The position numbers were made by a program, and so were the translations under genes. A DNA stretch of 64,000 nucleotides from Adiantum capillus-veneris (Eukaryota > Streptophyta > Polypodiopsida > Polypodiales > Pteridaceae), in assembly GCA_014529385.2 (NCBI GenBank), contig CM043952.1, positions 62,925,119-62,989,118 of the forward strand, written 5' to 3'. Below are positions 10,192 to 19,769 of the stretch, one piece after another; position 1 is the first letter of the stretch; every line of letters begins with the position of its first letter. Below the pieces are notes generated by a model. The model searched no databases and was not told the DNA's origin. It saw only the letters and a list, made by a program, of their open reading frames with translations.

Positions 10192-10563
10192 TAACTCACT
10201 TAAACAAAGGACTTCGGTAGTCATCAAACTATCGCAAGCGTATATACATCTCTCATCTTCAAACTCGAGGTAGTAATCAATCCATTGCTGACGTTGTGAA
10301 CAGGATGAAAACACACACAACGCCAGGTATGTACACATATTCTTATTAGGTTTTTACAAAAGAATATGTGTACATACCTGGCGGCACACCCACTTACCTG
10401 GGCGACCACATTGGGCTTAATACCCCAACATAACTCACTTAAACAAAGGACTTCGGTAGTCATCAAACTATCGCAAGCGTATATACATCTCTCATCTTCA
10501 AACTCGAGGCAGTAATCAATCCATTGCTGACGTTGTGAACAGGATGAAAACACACACAGCGCC
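10111..10563. repeat. duplication of LTR end plus flank, with fold-back junction
   Basis: 10111-10324 is repeated at 10350-10563 (offset 239 bp). Each copy holds the end of the C1 LTR, about 100 bp of unique flank and the first bases of the gag-only element's LTR. The 25-bp join (10325-10349) is an inverted piece of the same LTR. Positions 10321-10382 therefore form a hairpin: CGCCAGGTATGTACACATAT pairs with its complement at the other end. Confidence 0.85.
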
Positions 10564-11671
10564 TCTATAACGACCCGACACACACTTTTGGGAAGATACA
10601 CACACACTATGGGGCACCACTCGGCTTACACAACACACCTGGCCGAGACAGGGAACACACCTCTGGAGTGAGAGGAGAGAGACTATCCACTTGCCCACTC
10701 CACACAGACACACACACACACACACACCCAAAAAACTCAGCTCAAAAGAGAAGAATTTCTGATGTTTAGATAAAAATGAGCTTGGGCCAACACCAATGGG
10801 GCAAACAGCTCACACAATATGGGTAAAAGATACCAGATACAATCACAAACTAGAGCAGAAACTTCGGTCATAGGAGAAACTTACACAGAAAAATAGCAGG
10901 AAAAGAGTGAGGAATTTGGCAAAATGGACAGCGCCATCGCGTCCGGAACGGCCCAAAACCCTAGTCTACAATATCAAAGTTCTCAAATCCGACCTCGGAT
11001 GAGCAGTTTACGGCCAAAACAAGCTCCAAAAACACCAAAAACACACCTGCGGCTGTTCCTCCTCTCTTCTCCACGTTTTTTCTGGTCTTCTCTCAGTTTT
11101 TTCAGTTCCCACACTTAGATTTATTAGTTGGACACCCTTGGCCTTTTAGATGACCTCAAACGGACCCCGAACAGGCCAAAAACTGACCTCGCAGTGCATA
11201 GCTGTCACCTTTTTACATCATCCGCACACCTGGCACTCAACTTTTTCCAATAATGCATCCCGCCACCATGTGAAGTGGCCCCAAAAAGTGGTCCTCATGA
11301 TGACCTTTCTGCATAAGTATCACAAGAAAACACCCACGTTGTGTCCGTACTTCTCCGCGTGCAAGTATTGACCCCATTCGCCCTCCTAACGCCACTAGAT
11401 GCCATCTGACGCACTTGCTTACCTCATGTCATCGGCCCGCGGATAGCTTCCTCGAGAATTTTTACGCGCTACCAACTCCTCATTATTGTAGAGAAAACAC
11501 ACTGGTACTGGTAACGATGAAAATCGATGCACTATGTACACCCTGTCCTACCTGTACACATGTGGGCCCCACATAACCACCTGGCTCTGGAAAATGGGCA
11601 ATACTTTATTTCATGCACCATGCATGGGTATGTACATATGCGCAATCCCTTGCTCCAAAAAACTCCTGACA
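10534..11671 (-). repeat. 3' LTR of gag-only element
   Basis: 1138 bp, aligned along its length with 14261-15408. It includes a (CA)n run near 10711-10730 that is shorter than the matching run in the other LTR (14440-14462). Open frames inside both LTRs are conserved only because the LTRs are near-identical; no domain is visible. Confidence 0.9.
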
Positions 11672-11690
11672 TAATTTGCCCACCCCCTAG
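11672..11690 (-). other. polypurine tract of gag-only element
   Basis: Minus strand reads AGGGGGTGGGCAAATTA before the TGTCAGG of the 3' LTR. Confidence 0.65.
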
Positions 11691-11732
11691 CCTGCTAGAG
11701 CATTCATGCTCAGCAGCAGCACTAGTAGATGC

Positions 11733-12344
11733 TCATTCCACTGGATCAAAAGGCCAAAGGCATATCGCCTGATTGACAAGAAGCATCATAATACCACACC
11801 TACATTTGTCAACAATCAACCAAAATGCACCATAGGCATATCCAACTAACACATCCTCCCTGTCTAGAGTTCCAAAAGCATAAATATTGCATGCCACATT
11901 CAACCCAACCGCCGATAGAGACAACTCAAGTGACTCATCACCTGGCATCTTGGCTTCACTAGCCATAGCAACAACCTGCAAATCATGCACCCAAGTAGCT
12001 AAAAGCATTTTGTGAAGGTAAAGTTGTTGATATCCAAAGCACAAAAGTATCCCCGCAGCACACATATCCCTAGCATAGGCATCCACATAGCTGAGATTGG
12101 ACTCATATATGCCAAACCCCTTCTCATCATCATAAGTGTACTCATCATCACACATAACTTTATCCACATCATAATCATGGCTAGCACCACTATCCATAGC
12201 TTCTAGCATGGGTTCATCAGTCTCCAAGAATACAGATTCCTGCTCTAAACCACAATCATGCTCATAAATCGGTTCAATCACTGCACATACATCAAAATAT
12301 GGCTTCAAAACAGGCTCCACATCCAACAAATCCACAAAATGGCT
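11733..12344 (-). CDS. C-terminal extension of gag, beyond one in-frame TAG
   Basis: About 200 codons that continue the gag frame directly after a TAG at 12345-12347. The protein is acidic, with a D/E-rich stretch (DYDVDKVMCDDEYTYDDE), then a cysteine- and hydrophobic-rich end (DMCAAGILLCFG, ACNIYAFGTLDRED, FWLIVDKCRCGIMMLLV). DSGAS occurs by sequence but lacks the hydrophobic context of a retropepsin active site, so I do not call a protease. The whole segment staying open after a single stop suggests either recent loss or occasional read-through. Function unknown. Confidence 0.5.
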   Translation of the reverse strand, partial: SHFVDLLDVEPVLKPYFDVCAVIEPIYEHDCGLEQESVFLETDEPMLEAMDSGASHDYDVDKVMCDDEYTYDDEKGFGIYESNLSYVDAYARDMCAAGILLCFGYQQLYLHKMLLATWVHDLQVVAMASEAKMPGDESLELSLSAVGLNVACNIYAFGTLDREDVLVGYAYGAFWLIVDKCRCGIMMLLVNQAICLWPFDPVE

Positions 12345-13214
12345 CTAAACCTTGCCCTCTTCCCTAATTTCCAAGGAACTAGAATCCAAAGATACGTGCT
12401 CATCATCAATAACCTCAACCTCACACTCACACCCAGAATCACAAGGTACACAAGTAGCCAATGCATCCTCTTCAAGACTTTTCAATCCTGTATCCAAAGC
12501 ATTACTCACCTCTTTAGGCTCTTCCATAAACCTGTCAACCTGCAAGACCTCTTTACCTTTCACAATAGACCTTGGGAAGAAACGAGAAACATCATAGGAT
12601 AGGCTACTTTTCACCTGCTTAGTCTTAACTTCATCTTCCATGTCAAATCCATTTTGCACATGCATACCTGTACTGATACCATGTTCCTCAAGACGCTTAA
12701 ACTTCCATTCCTTGTGCTTTGCAATGCATACCGCATCTTCAAAAGACTCGGGCCTCTTCAACTCAACCTCGAACCGCAACCAAGGTGACAAACCATCAAC
12801 AAAAGAACTTTTCTTCAATGAACAAGGGGGGGTCTCCTCCTTAAGAGCAACACACCAACGAGTCCATACATATGTAAAACCTTGTACATAGGCATCAACA
12901 CCTTGACAAGAACCTTGCTTAAGAGCATTGAGCTCATTCCATACTGCATTTGCATCTTCAAAAACCTGGAAACGCTCTAAAAAAGCTTTTATAAACTTGT
13001 CAAGACTCAAACCATAAGAAGAAGCCACTTCTTCTTTAGCTTCCAAATCCATGAACCAAACACGGGCCTGATCTTTCAAAAGCAATCCAAATAGCCTCAA
13101 AATCTTGTCCTCATCACACATATTGTTGCTTATGCATGCCACCTCGGCTTGCTCCAGAAAGTCTTCCGCATCTTCACCACTTCTTCCATGGAATTCCGGA
13201 TAAGAGAAAGCCAT
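12345..13214 (-). CDS. retrotransposon gag protein (289 aa)
   Basis: Capsid-type gag of the Ty3/gypsy kind. The N-terminus has FHGRSGEDAEDFLEQAEVA. The helical core follows with DEDKILRLFGLLLKDQARVW and FMDL, the signature (RLF..LLKD.A..WF) of the retrotrans_gag family. Then come LDKFIKAFLERFQ and the basic KEWKFKRLEEH near residue 180. The last 90 residues are acidic and serine-rich and contain no CCHC knuckle. The ATG at 13214 opens the frame after a leader of about 1 kb. It ends at a TAG beyond which the frame stays open (see 11733-12344). It probably packages element RNA but needs pol enzymes in trans. Confidence 0.82.
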   Translation of the reverse strand: MAFSYPEFHGRSGEDAEDFLEQAEVACISNNMCDEDKILRLFGLLLKDQARVWFMDLEAKEEVASSYGLSLDKFIKAFLERFQVFEDANAVWNELNALKQGSCQGVDAYVQGFTYVWTRWCVALKEETPPCSLKKSSFVDGLSPWLRFEVELKRPESFEDAVCIAKHKEWKFKRLEEHGISTGMHVQNGFDMEDEVKTKQVKSSLSYDVSRFFPRSIVKGKEVLQVDRFMEEPKEVSNALDTGLKSLEEDALATCVPCDSGCECEVEVIDDEHVSLDSSSLEIREEGKV

Positions 13215-14260
13215 GGCTACCCAAGCTACTATGCTTTGAGAACCCCTTCAAACACACGTGCAAGAACCCAAAACTTTTGACTGACTCAATTCCCAGAAAC
13301 TTCAATGGAGCTCAGCTTTAGATAAGGACAAACACATGCACATCAAATCATAGTTGATCATCGGAATTACAACAGGCAAAGGACATTCCAGGATCTTCTT
13401 AATTCTCTTGGCCCGAACATAAAGACTATGCGCTGCTGGAAAAAACTCTTCCTGGACACATGAACATTTATCTGGATTCTCTGAGTTAAATGAAAAGGAG
13501 TGAATTGAGGTCCATTTTGATCATCCATTAAAGCCAACCATGAAGCTCCCAAGAAAGCACACCTGTCTTATCCTCTGATTTTGCCAAAATTTCAGCAGTA
13601 TAGCATCATAAATGCCTTAAAAGACCAAAAGACCAGCCATCATAACTTGGAAAAATTTTGGCAAAGTTTCCCTAGAAGTAGAGCAGTAAGAACCCAAAAT
13701 ATAGACTGTCTATGTATGCAAAAAACTGCCAACAATAGAACCCGAGCATCAATTAGGAATCACTAGTACATAGCCTATGGCGAGGTCACAAAAAGGGTGC
13801 TCCAGCTACCTGTATCACCGAAAGGATCTCTACATTTGAGAATCCCCCAGCTCAATAAAAACCTCACGCTATCGACCCTCACACGAAGGCTAATGCAAAT
13901 CGCGTATAGTCAAGTCTCAGAAATGACTATCTTCCAGACCAAGTCTCAGAAATGGCTGGGACTGCCAAATAAAACCATATATGGCTCCACAAAGGCGTAC
14001 CATGGCAGTTTTCACAAGTAACGTACAATCCAACAGACAATGCGCTCAAACAGGCGCCAAGTGATGCATACCCACAACAACTGCAACTGACACCAATGCT
14101 AGTATATCACTGTACTCCAGCTACCTGTACCTGTGTGAATCACCTGTACCTATACCTGTCCCTGTAACCTGTAACCTATAATCTGCAACCTGAATCTCGA
14201 AGCTTGAAGCTAGAAGCAGAAGGTACTCGAAGAAGATCCTCCGTGGGGGCGCCAAAAGAA
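13215..14260 (-). other. leader of gag-only element with primer-binding site
   Basis: The primer site TGGCGCCCCCACGG lies at 14241-14254 (minus strand), six bases inside the 5' LTR. The rest is untranslated. A segment of about 110 bp (13336-13446) resembles 24678-24795 and 24895-25005 elsewhere in the window. Confidence 0.65.
13336..13446 (-). repeat. conserved ~110-bp leader motif, copy 1
   Basis: Minus strand reads CAGCAGCGCATAGTCTTTAT, then TTCGGGCC, and ends with CCGATGATCAACTATGATTT. The order and spacing of blocks match two copies near 24.7-25.0 kb (AACAACGTATAGTGTTTCTC, TTCGGCCC, then ATAGACTATAATTT). Confidence 0.55.
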
Positions 14261-15408
14261 TGTGAACGGGATGAAAACACACACAGCGCCTCTATAACGA
14301 CCCGACACACACTCTTGGGAAGATACACACACACACTATGGGGCACTACTCGGCTTACACAACACACCTGGCCGAGACAGGGAACACACCTCTGGAGTGA
14401 GAGGAGAGAGACTATCCACTTGCCCACTCCACACAGACACACACACACACACACACACACACCCAAAAAACTCAGCTCAAAAGAGGAGAATTTCTGATGT
14501 TTAGATACAAATGAGCTTGGGCCAACACCAATGGGGCAAACAGCTCACACAATATGGGTAAGAGACACCAGATACAATCACAAACTAGAGCAGAAACTTC
14601 GGTCATAGGAGAAACTTACACAGAAAAACAGCAGGAAAAGAGTGAGGAATTTGGCAAAATGGACAGCGCCATCACGTCCGGAACGGCCCAAAACCCTAGT
14701 CTACAATGTCAAAGTGCTCAAATCCGACCTCGGATGAGTAGTTTACGGCCAAAACAGGCTCCAAAAACACCAAAAAACACACCTGCGGCTGTTCCTCCTC
14801 TCTTCTCCACGTTTTTTCCTGGTCTTCTCTCAGTTTTTTCAGTTCCCACACTTAGATTTATTAGTTGGTCACCCTTGGCCTTTTAGATGACCTCAAACGG
14901 ACCCCGAACAGGCCAAAAACTGACCTCGCAGTGCATAGCTGTCACCTTTTTACATCATCCGCACACCTGGCACTCAACTTTTTCCAATAATGCATCCCGC
15001 CACCATGTGAAGTGGCCCCAAAAAGTGGTCCTCATGATGACCTTTCTACATAAGTATCACAAGAAAACACCCACGTTGTGTCCGTACTTCTCCGCGTGCA
15101 AGTATTGACCCCATTCGCCCTCCTAACGCCACTAGATGCCATCTGACGCACCTGCTTACCTCATGTCATCGGCCCGCGGATAGCTTCCTCGAGAATTTTT
15201 ACGCACTACCAACTCCTCATTATTGTAGAGAAAACACACTGGTACTAATAACGATGAAAATCGATGCACTATGTACACCCTGTCCTACCTGTACACATGT
15301 GGGCCCCACGTAACCACCTACCTCTGGAAAATGGGCAATACTTTATTTCATGCACCATGCATGGGTATGTACATATGCGCAATCCCTTGCTCCAAAAAAC
15401 TCCTGACA
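14261..15408 (-). repeat. 5' LTR of gag-only element
   Basis: 1148 bp, the partner of 10534-11671, ending at the ACGT flank. Confidence 0.9.
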
Positions 15409-15412
15409 ACGT

Positions 15413-15535
15413 ATATCTCTCATAAGATGATGGAAAAAAAGGGGGGTCGGAGCCCCTTGGTCATCTGCACCCACGGATGATCGGGGGCTCTGCCCCCCTT
15501 TTTTTCATCATATTGTGAGAGATATACCATTGTCT
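15413..15535. repeat. long G/C-run hairpin (MITE-like), complete copy
   Basis: Two arms of about 45 bp pair around a loop containing TCATCTGCACCCACGGATGA. The left arm runs TATATCTCTCATAAGATGAT, an A run, a GGGGGG run and GGAGCCCC. The right arm mirrors it as GGGGCTCTGCCCCCC, a T run, CATCATATTGTGAGAGATAT. CATTGTCTCAAGAA follows, the mirror of the start of the half copy at 4553. No coding capacity. Confidence 0.75.
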
Positions 15536-15775
15536 CAAGAACCCGAGCTCACGGTAACTAACAAGAATGGTTTATGAATGATTATTGCGTACCATGTGAG
15601 AGTGCTACTTGCAGTAAATCTTGGCAACAACGATGGATTATTGTATATCGTGAGAGAGAGTGAGAGAGAAACACGATGGTGATGAAGGAAAAAAATTGGT
15701 GGAGGAAAAGCATTGGGGCCGGGGTAGAATTTTTACAAGATATGGAAAAACATAAGCTCAAAAAAAACACTGCAT

Positions 15776-15862
15776 ACTTTTTTTTGTAAAAAAAGGGAGG
15801 GCCAAGAGACCTCCTATCATCCGCACGCACGGACGTTGGGAGGGCTCTTGGCTCTCCCTTAT
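15776..15862. repeat. G/C-run hairpin (MITE-like), second complete copy
   Basis: Arms of about 28 bp: A run, GGGAGGGCCAAGAG, and its mirror GGGCTCTTGGCTCTCCC, T run. They enclose a loop with ATCATCCGCACGCACGGAC, the same loop core as the copy at 15413-15535. Confidence 0.72.
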
Positions 15863-17148
15863 TTTTTGTGCTACAAGATCGAGAGAGAGGAAGAGACTAG
15901 AGAGTGAAGATAATGATGAGTTGGAGTTTGTTGTGTTGAAAACAGGGGAGAGCATGAGTGAGAGTCATATGCAAGAAGGTTGGTAATAGCAAGGCCAACT
16001 ATGGAGTACTGAGTTTGTGTGTGATCATGATGGTGATGATGATTTGTGTGTCAATGTGTGAAATGATGATGATGATGGAGATTTGTGAGTTATAAAACGA
16101 TGAAAAAAACAATGGGTAGGTAATAGTAGGTGTGGTCATAGACTCAGTAGAAAGGAGAACTCAATGTGGGTACTGACGATGATCGTGATGATTGTAACAT
16201 AGAAAATGTGTTCATGGGGACGCTCATTAATGATCAGTTGCGATGGGTGGGTGGCTGCCTAATTGCATTAAACCATGGATTTCAAGCTCATGATGGTGAT
16301 GATTAAGAGAAGAATATTCACCAGTTGCATCTACACATCAAGCTTGGAGGTAATGACCAACCACAACAGAAGTAGGATCATGTGGAGGCTCGATGAGGGT
16401 GGTGTTTCTCTCGAGCTGGAAGATAGAAGCTAACCACTAGAATAAGAAGACTTGTGCAAGAATGGAGCAAAAATGGCTATGGAGAATATGGATGCTCTAG
16501 ATACTAGTCATGAGAGGCTTGCTTGCAATTGGATGTGCAAGCTTCTCCATTGTTGTTGTTGCAAGTTCCCAAGGCAAGAAAGATAGAAAAAATATATGTA
16601 TGAACAGAGCACTCTATGCTGCTACCTATCTCTTTATCTCACTCTCTCATTCTCCCACTGGCACACGTGTACGCTCACACACAAACACAAAAATCAACTA
16701 GCTTTTGCATGAGAACTCTGCATTGACAACAAAGAGGAGATCATGGGTGTGTATTGTGGGATCCTCACAACTTGCACAAACGTCAAGCATAGCACGACCG
16801 TGTTTTGCAAGATGGGGCATCAAATTTCAAGACAGGTGTAAATGTAGTTATGGAGACTTGGTTAACCACCTGAGTCCTTGCACAGTGGATTTGGTGATAG
16901 AGCACTCCCTCATAGGTCCTCTAAAATCATTATTGAAGGGCCCTAGAACCTAAATATACAACTAGAAAGCATTTTTTAGAATAAACTCTATTTCCAAGTC
17001 TTTATTTACTCACGACATAGGAGTGTCTACATGCATTGAGGACAATAGATTGCATCATCATAAATGCATTTTGTGAGATAAAATTTTGAAGAGAAATCCA
17101 TTGCATCCATTGGAAACAACTTAGACCTTTGTGGCACCACATCTAATT
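15863..17148. other. no gene recognised
   Basis: Sequence with GATGATGAT-type short tandem runs around 16020-16080. Short open frames (for example 16705-16953 plus) show no domain. Confidence 0.45.
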
Positions 17149-17331
17149 CTAATAGCCCACATCCATTGGAAATGAGCGTCTACAAGCATTGAGTACATGA
17201 AGCATTGAGTACATGTAGCTGCTGAATCCATAGCCTCCTTTTCCACGTGCCTTCAAAATACAACCAAACATGATTTCACTCGGAAATAATCCCACCATTA
17301 ACATAGTTAATACCCACAATTGGTAATCCAT
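17149..17331 (-). pseudogene. possible PPR relic
   Basis: Minus strand contains LMVGLFPSEIMFGCILKARG, which fits the PPR linker pattern (QM...G..P.EITF.CILKACG). The following residues do not continue a clear repeat. It lies about 1 kb from a clearer PPR relic at 18185. This could be chance similarity. Confidence 0.3.
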
Positions 17332-18184
17332 GACAACTTTGCAGAGACACTATGTCTTAAATACCATTTACAAAGCTTAGAGTCGTGCATCAACTGATCA
17401 TATTTATGAGCAAGCAAAAACTTGACACTATTGAAACTAACGGTGGTCTTTTAGAGAACCCGTCTATTAAATACCATGTGTTATGATTAGAAGCTTACAT
17501 CAACACATCTTCTTCGTGAGAGCACGTGAAACCTTGATGCAATTGAAAACTCATGGAAGGTAATTCACACTTGTGCTGCATTGACAAGTCCGATTCTCAT
17601 GCAAACAAAAATCTTGAAACAATAAAATCCAAAAATTGTAGCTCTAGATTTCTAGAAGTGCAAATGGTCAGAAGCTCCCATCAATGGGGGGTGCACATCC
17701 ATAAAAGTAGTCCAGAGCTTCCTTGTTCTTGCTAGCCCAGAGATATCCCCTTTACGTGTGGCATGAGGGCTACATTTGTGGCATGAGGGCTACATTTGAA
17801 GAGGAACCTTATAGCCCAAAGGAGTGCAATAGTAGCTTGCTAATTCCATTTATCTCACTACTTGGGGTTGCACCACACAATACCTTGTCTCAGTACTGCT
17901 TGGGGTCACACCGCTCATGCACTCCTCTGGCTATTGGTCGTAGTCAACCGTGTCAACAATATGTCACAAAATAGGTTCTCTCTCATAGCTCTTTGTGGCC
18001 ATTCCATTTCTCTCTCGCTCGCTCAGCTCTTCATCACCATCGACATGAAATTGAAATATGTGAGGGAATTCATAATAAATTTCTAACATGGAGATTTAGG
18101 ATATACTTGTCTTGGTTGGTGGTGCTTTGGCGACGTGTATTATGTAGTGTCCTTTTGAAAGTACTCAAAATTATGGACTAGCTT
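17332..18184. other. no gene recognised
   Basis: A 20-bp direct duplication (GTGGCATGAGGGCTACATTT) at about 17758-17799 is the only structure seen. Short open frames lack motifs. Confidence 0.4.
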
Positions 18185-18375
18185 CTTGTCCAAAATGTCA
18201 TCTCCTGGAGCACATTGATTGTAGTGTTTTCCCATCAAGGTTGTAGCAAGGGAGCTCTGGACTATTTTTTATAGATGTTATTTCTCCAAATGCAATCAAC
18301 TTTACATACATCTTAAAGGCAGGTGGCATTGTTCAAAGTGTTGAATTTGGTAAGAAACTTCATGATGAAATTTGA
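18185..18375 (+). pseudogene. PLS-type PPR pseudogene fragment
   Basis: Plus strand reads LVQNVISWSTLIVVFSHQGC then SKGALDYFL and a TAG. A frame change follows, then SPNAINFTYILKAGGIVQSV and EFGKKLHDEI, ending in TGA at 18373-18375. These are successive S/L-type PPR motifs (VISWSTLI..., P.AITFTCILKACG...GK.IHDEI). The frameshift and stops make it a relic. It abuts the 155-bp tandem repeat and the SL composite. Confidence 0.78.
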
Positions 18376-18404
18376 TATTGAACTCACATTCACAGCCAAA
18401 AGAC

Positions 18405-18565
18405 TTGCTTACATGTTTTTTTATGACCTTTAACCCTATTTTCTATCATCATTTGATTACATCAATAATAAAATTCTTACATTGAACTTCCTTGTCTTAT
18501 ATTCCTCGTGCAAGCCCAAAACAGGGTGGCTGCATAATTTTTGGAAATGAACCCCTTGTACAAAG
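18405..18565. repeat. unit of a ~155-bp tandem repeat, left of SL insertion
   Basis: TTCCTCGTGCAAGCCC, CAGGGTGGC and CCTTGTACAAAG match, in order, TTCCTCGTGGAAGCCC, GAGGGTGGCC and CCTTGGTACAAAG at 39628-39695. The SL composite is inserted at the CAAAG of this repeat. Confidence 0.6.
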
Positions 18566-18737
18566 TGTAAGAAACTAGGCAACTAGGCTCTTCTGGATCC
18601 TCCTCCCCACCTCCCTTTATAGGCGGGCTCCTAGCCCCTTGCCCTAGACGGATCCCCTGTCCACACAGCCTAGCCCGGCCCTTGGCCGTAGTCCTTGCCT
18701 AGCCTAGTTCTTAGGGTACAGGACCCGTGTCCTGACA
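18566..18737 (-). repeat. SL LTR, copy a
   Basis: 172 bp, TGTCAGGACA...TTTCTTACA in minus orientation. It is preceded on that strand by the polypurine stretch TTAAGGGGGAAGTAA (18738-18752), so this is a 3' LTR. CAAAG lies on its outer side. Confidence 0.88.
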
Positions 18738-19769
18738 TTACTTCCCCCTTAAGGAAGAGTTTTCATCCTCGAAAACACAAGTAGTAATAACATCTTCTTA
18801 AGAGTACTGGTGTTCTCTTTATTGACGTCCCATAAGTGAGCCAGTTGTCTGTATGACCGATAATTGGTGCAGTGAGGAGGCTCAATGAAACCAAGATGAA
18901 TATCTTGATTTTCAACATTGTTGTCCGTTTGCAACCTTTTGGGTCTGAATGCCATGCTTGAGTCGATTTCGCAAGTTAAGCATTGAGGAGATGCCAACAA
19001 TGAATGCCAAGAGCACCATACTAGGCGCATACCTTAATGGGTGTTGAGATACCTGAACTACCACTTAGCACTTGAGGAGTCAATACAAGCCGTGATTGTA
19101 AAAGACAATCAAGCCGTGCTTGTAACATGTCAACGATCCATAAAAAAACAATTGATTGCATATCTAATTCAAGAAGTAATGCCAAAACATAGACAGAAAT
19201 ACCTGGAATCACGTAGAAAATCCGTGAAGGCATCATAGTACTGGAAGGCTCCTCCTCTTAGTCGAGCATGCCAAACATCGCGACTATCTTCATCAATCCT
19301 TGTTGGCATTGCTTTTGCTCTCGAAATGTTTTTGCCACAAGCATAATCCTTGAAACTACGACCTTGTCCTGCATGGTATGCTTGGTAGGCCTTGCACTTT
19401 GCTTGCTATGTCAATTCCAAATCCAGTGAAACCCTTGCTAAATATTGAAAGCTTAAAAACTCGAAAGTTTGGACATCCGTAGATTTTCCCAAATCGACTG
19501 TCCATGATTAATTCCTGTAGCCTTGAGGATCGTCGATCCTCACATGGTCGCAAAATCCCTGCACAAATGCATATGGTTGTGTTTGTGGTGCATATGGGTG
19601 GACTGGCCTGTTGTTGGCAGCGGGTGGGAAAGGCCCCCTTTCAAGTGGATGGCCAATTTACTCAAGGCCCAAAGGGCGGCCGAATCTGAATGAGGGGGTT
19701 GAAAGCCATGGCGGAAGCAGGTAGCAGCGCAGTGGAGGAAAAGAGAGAGAGCTCGCGCTCTGCAAGGCT
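18738..19769 (-). repeat. inverted, internally deleted SL interior
   Basis: The reverse complement matches two separate parts of the plus-strand SL copy: 18738-18955 matches the 3' end before an LTR (21985-22170), and 18955-19769 matches the 5' interior (about 22588-23385). Everything between them is missing, so this is a deletion derivative in inverted orientation. No protein domain is visible. Confidence 0.75.

Larger units (their letters stand above)
10534..15408 (-). mobile_element. gag-only LTR retrotransposon (non-autonomous)
   Basis: A 4875-bp minus-strand element with 1.14-kb LTRs (10534-11671 and 14261-15408). The LTRs start TGTCAGGAG and end TTCACA in element orientation. ACGT flanks both ends (10530-10533 and 15409-15412), a probable short target duplication. 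The interior has a primer site, a polypurine tract and gag, but no protease, RT or integrase and no room for them. It resembles the TR-GAG class of non-autonomous Ty3/gypsy-like elements. The LTRs differ at only a scattering of positions. Confidence 0.88.

Noticed and set aside
10516..10731. Cys/Val-rich frame MGVCVCVCLCGVGKW, also at 14176-14466
   Set aside because: Produced by a (CA)n run inside the LTR of the gag-only element; duplicated only because the LTRs are.
12150..12170. DSGAS in the gag extension as an aspartic protease site
   Set aside because: Lacks the hydrophobic neighbours and the second ILG-type signature, so chance is more likely.
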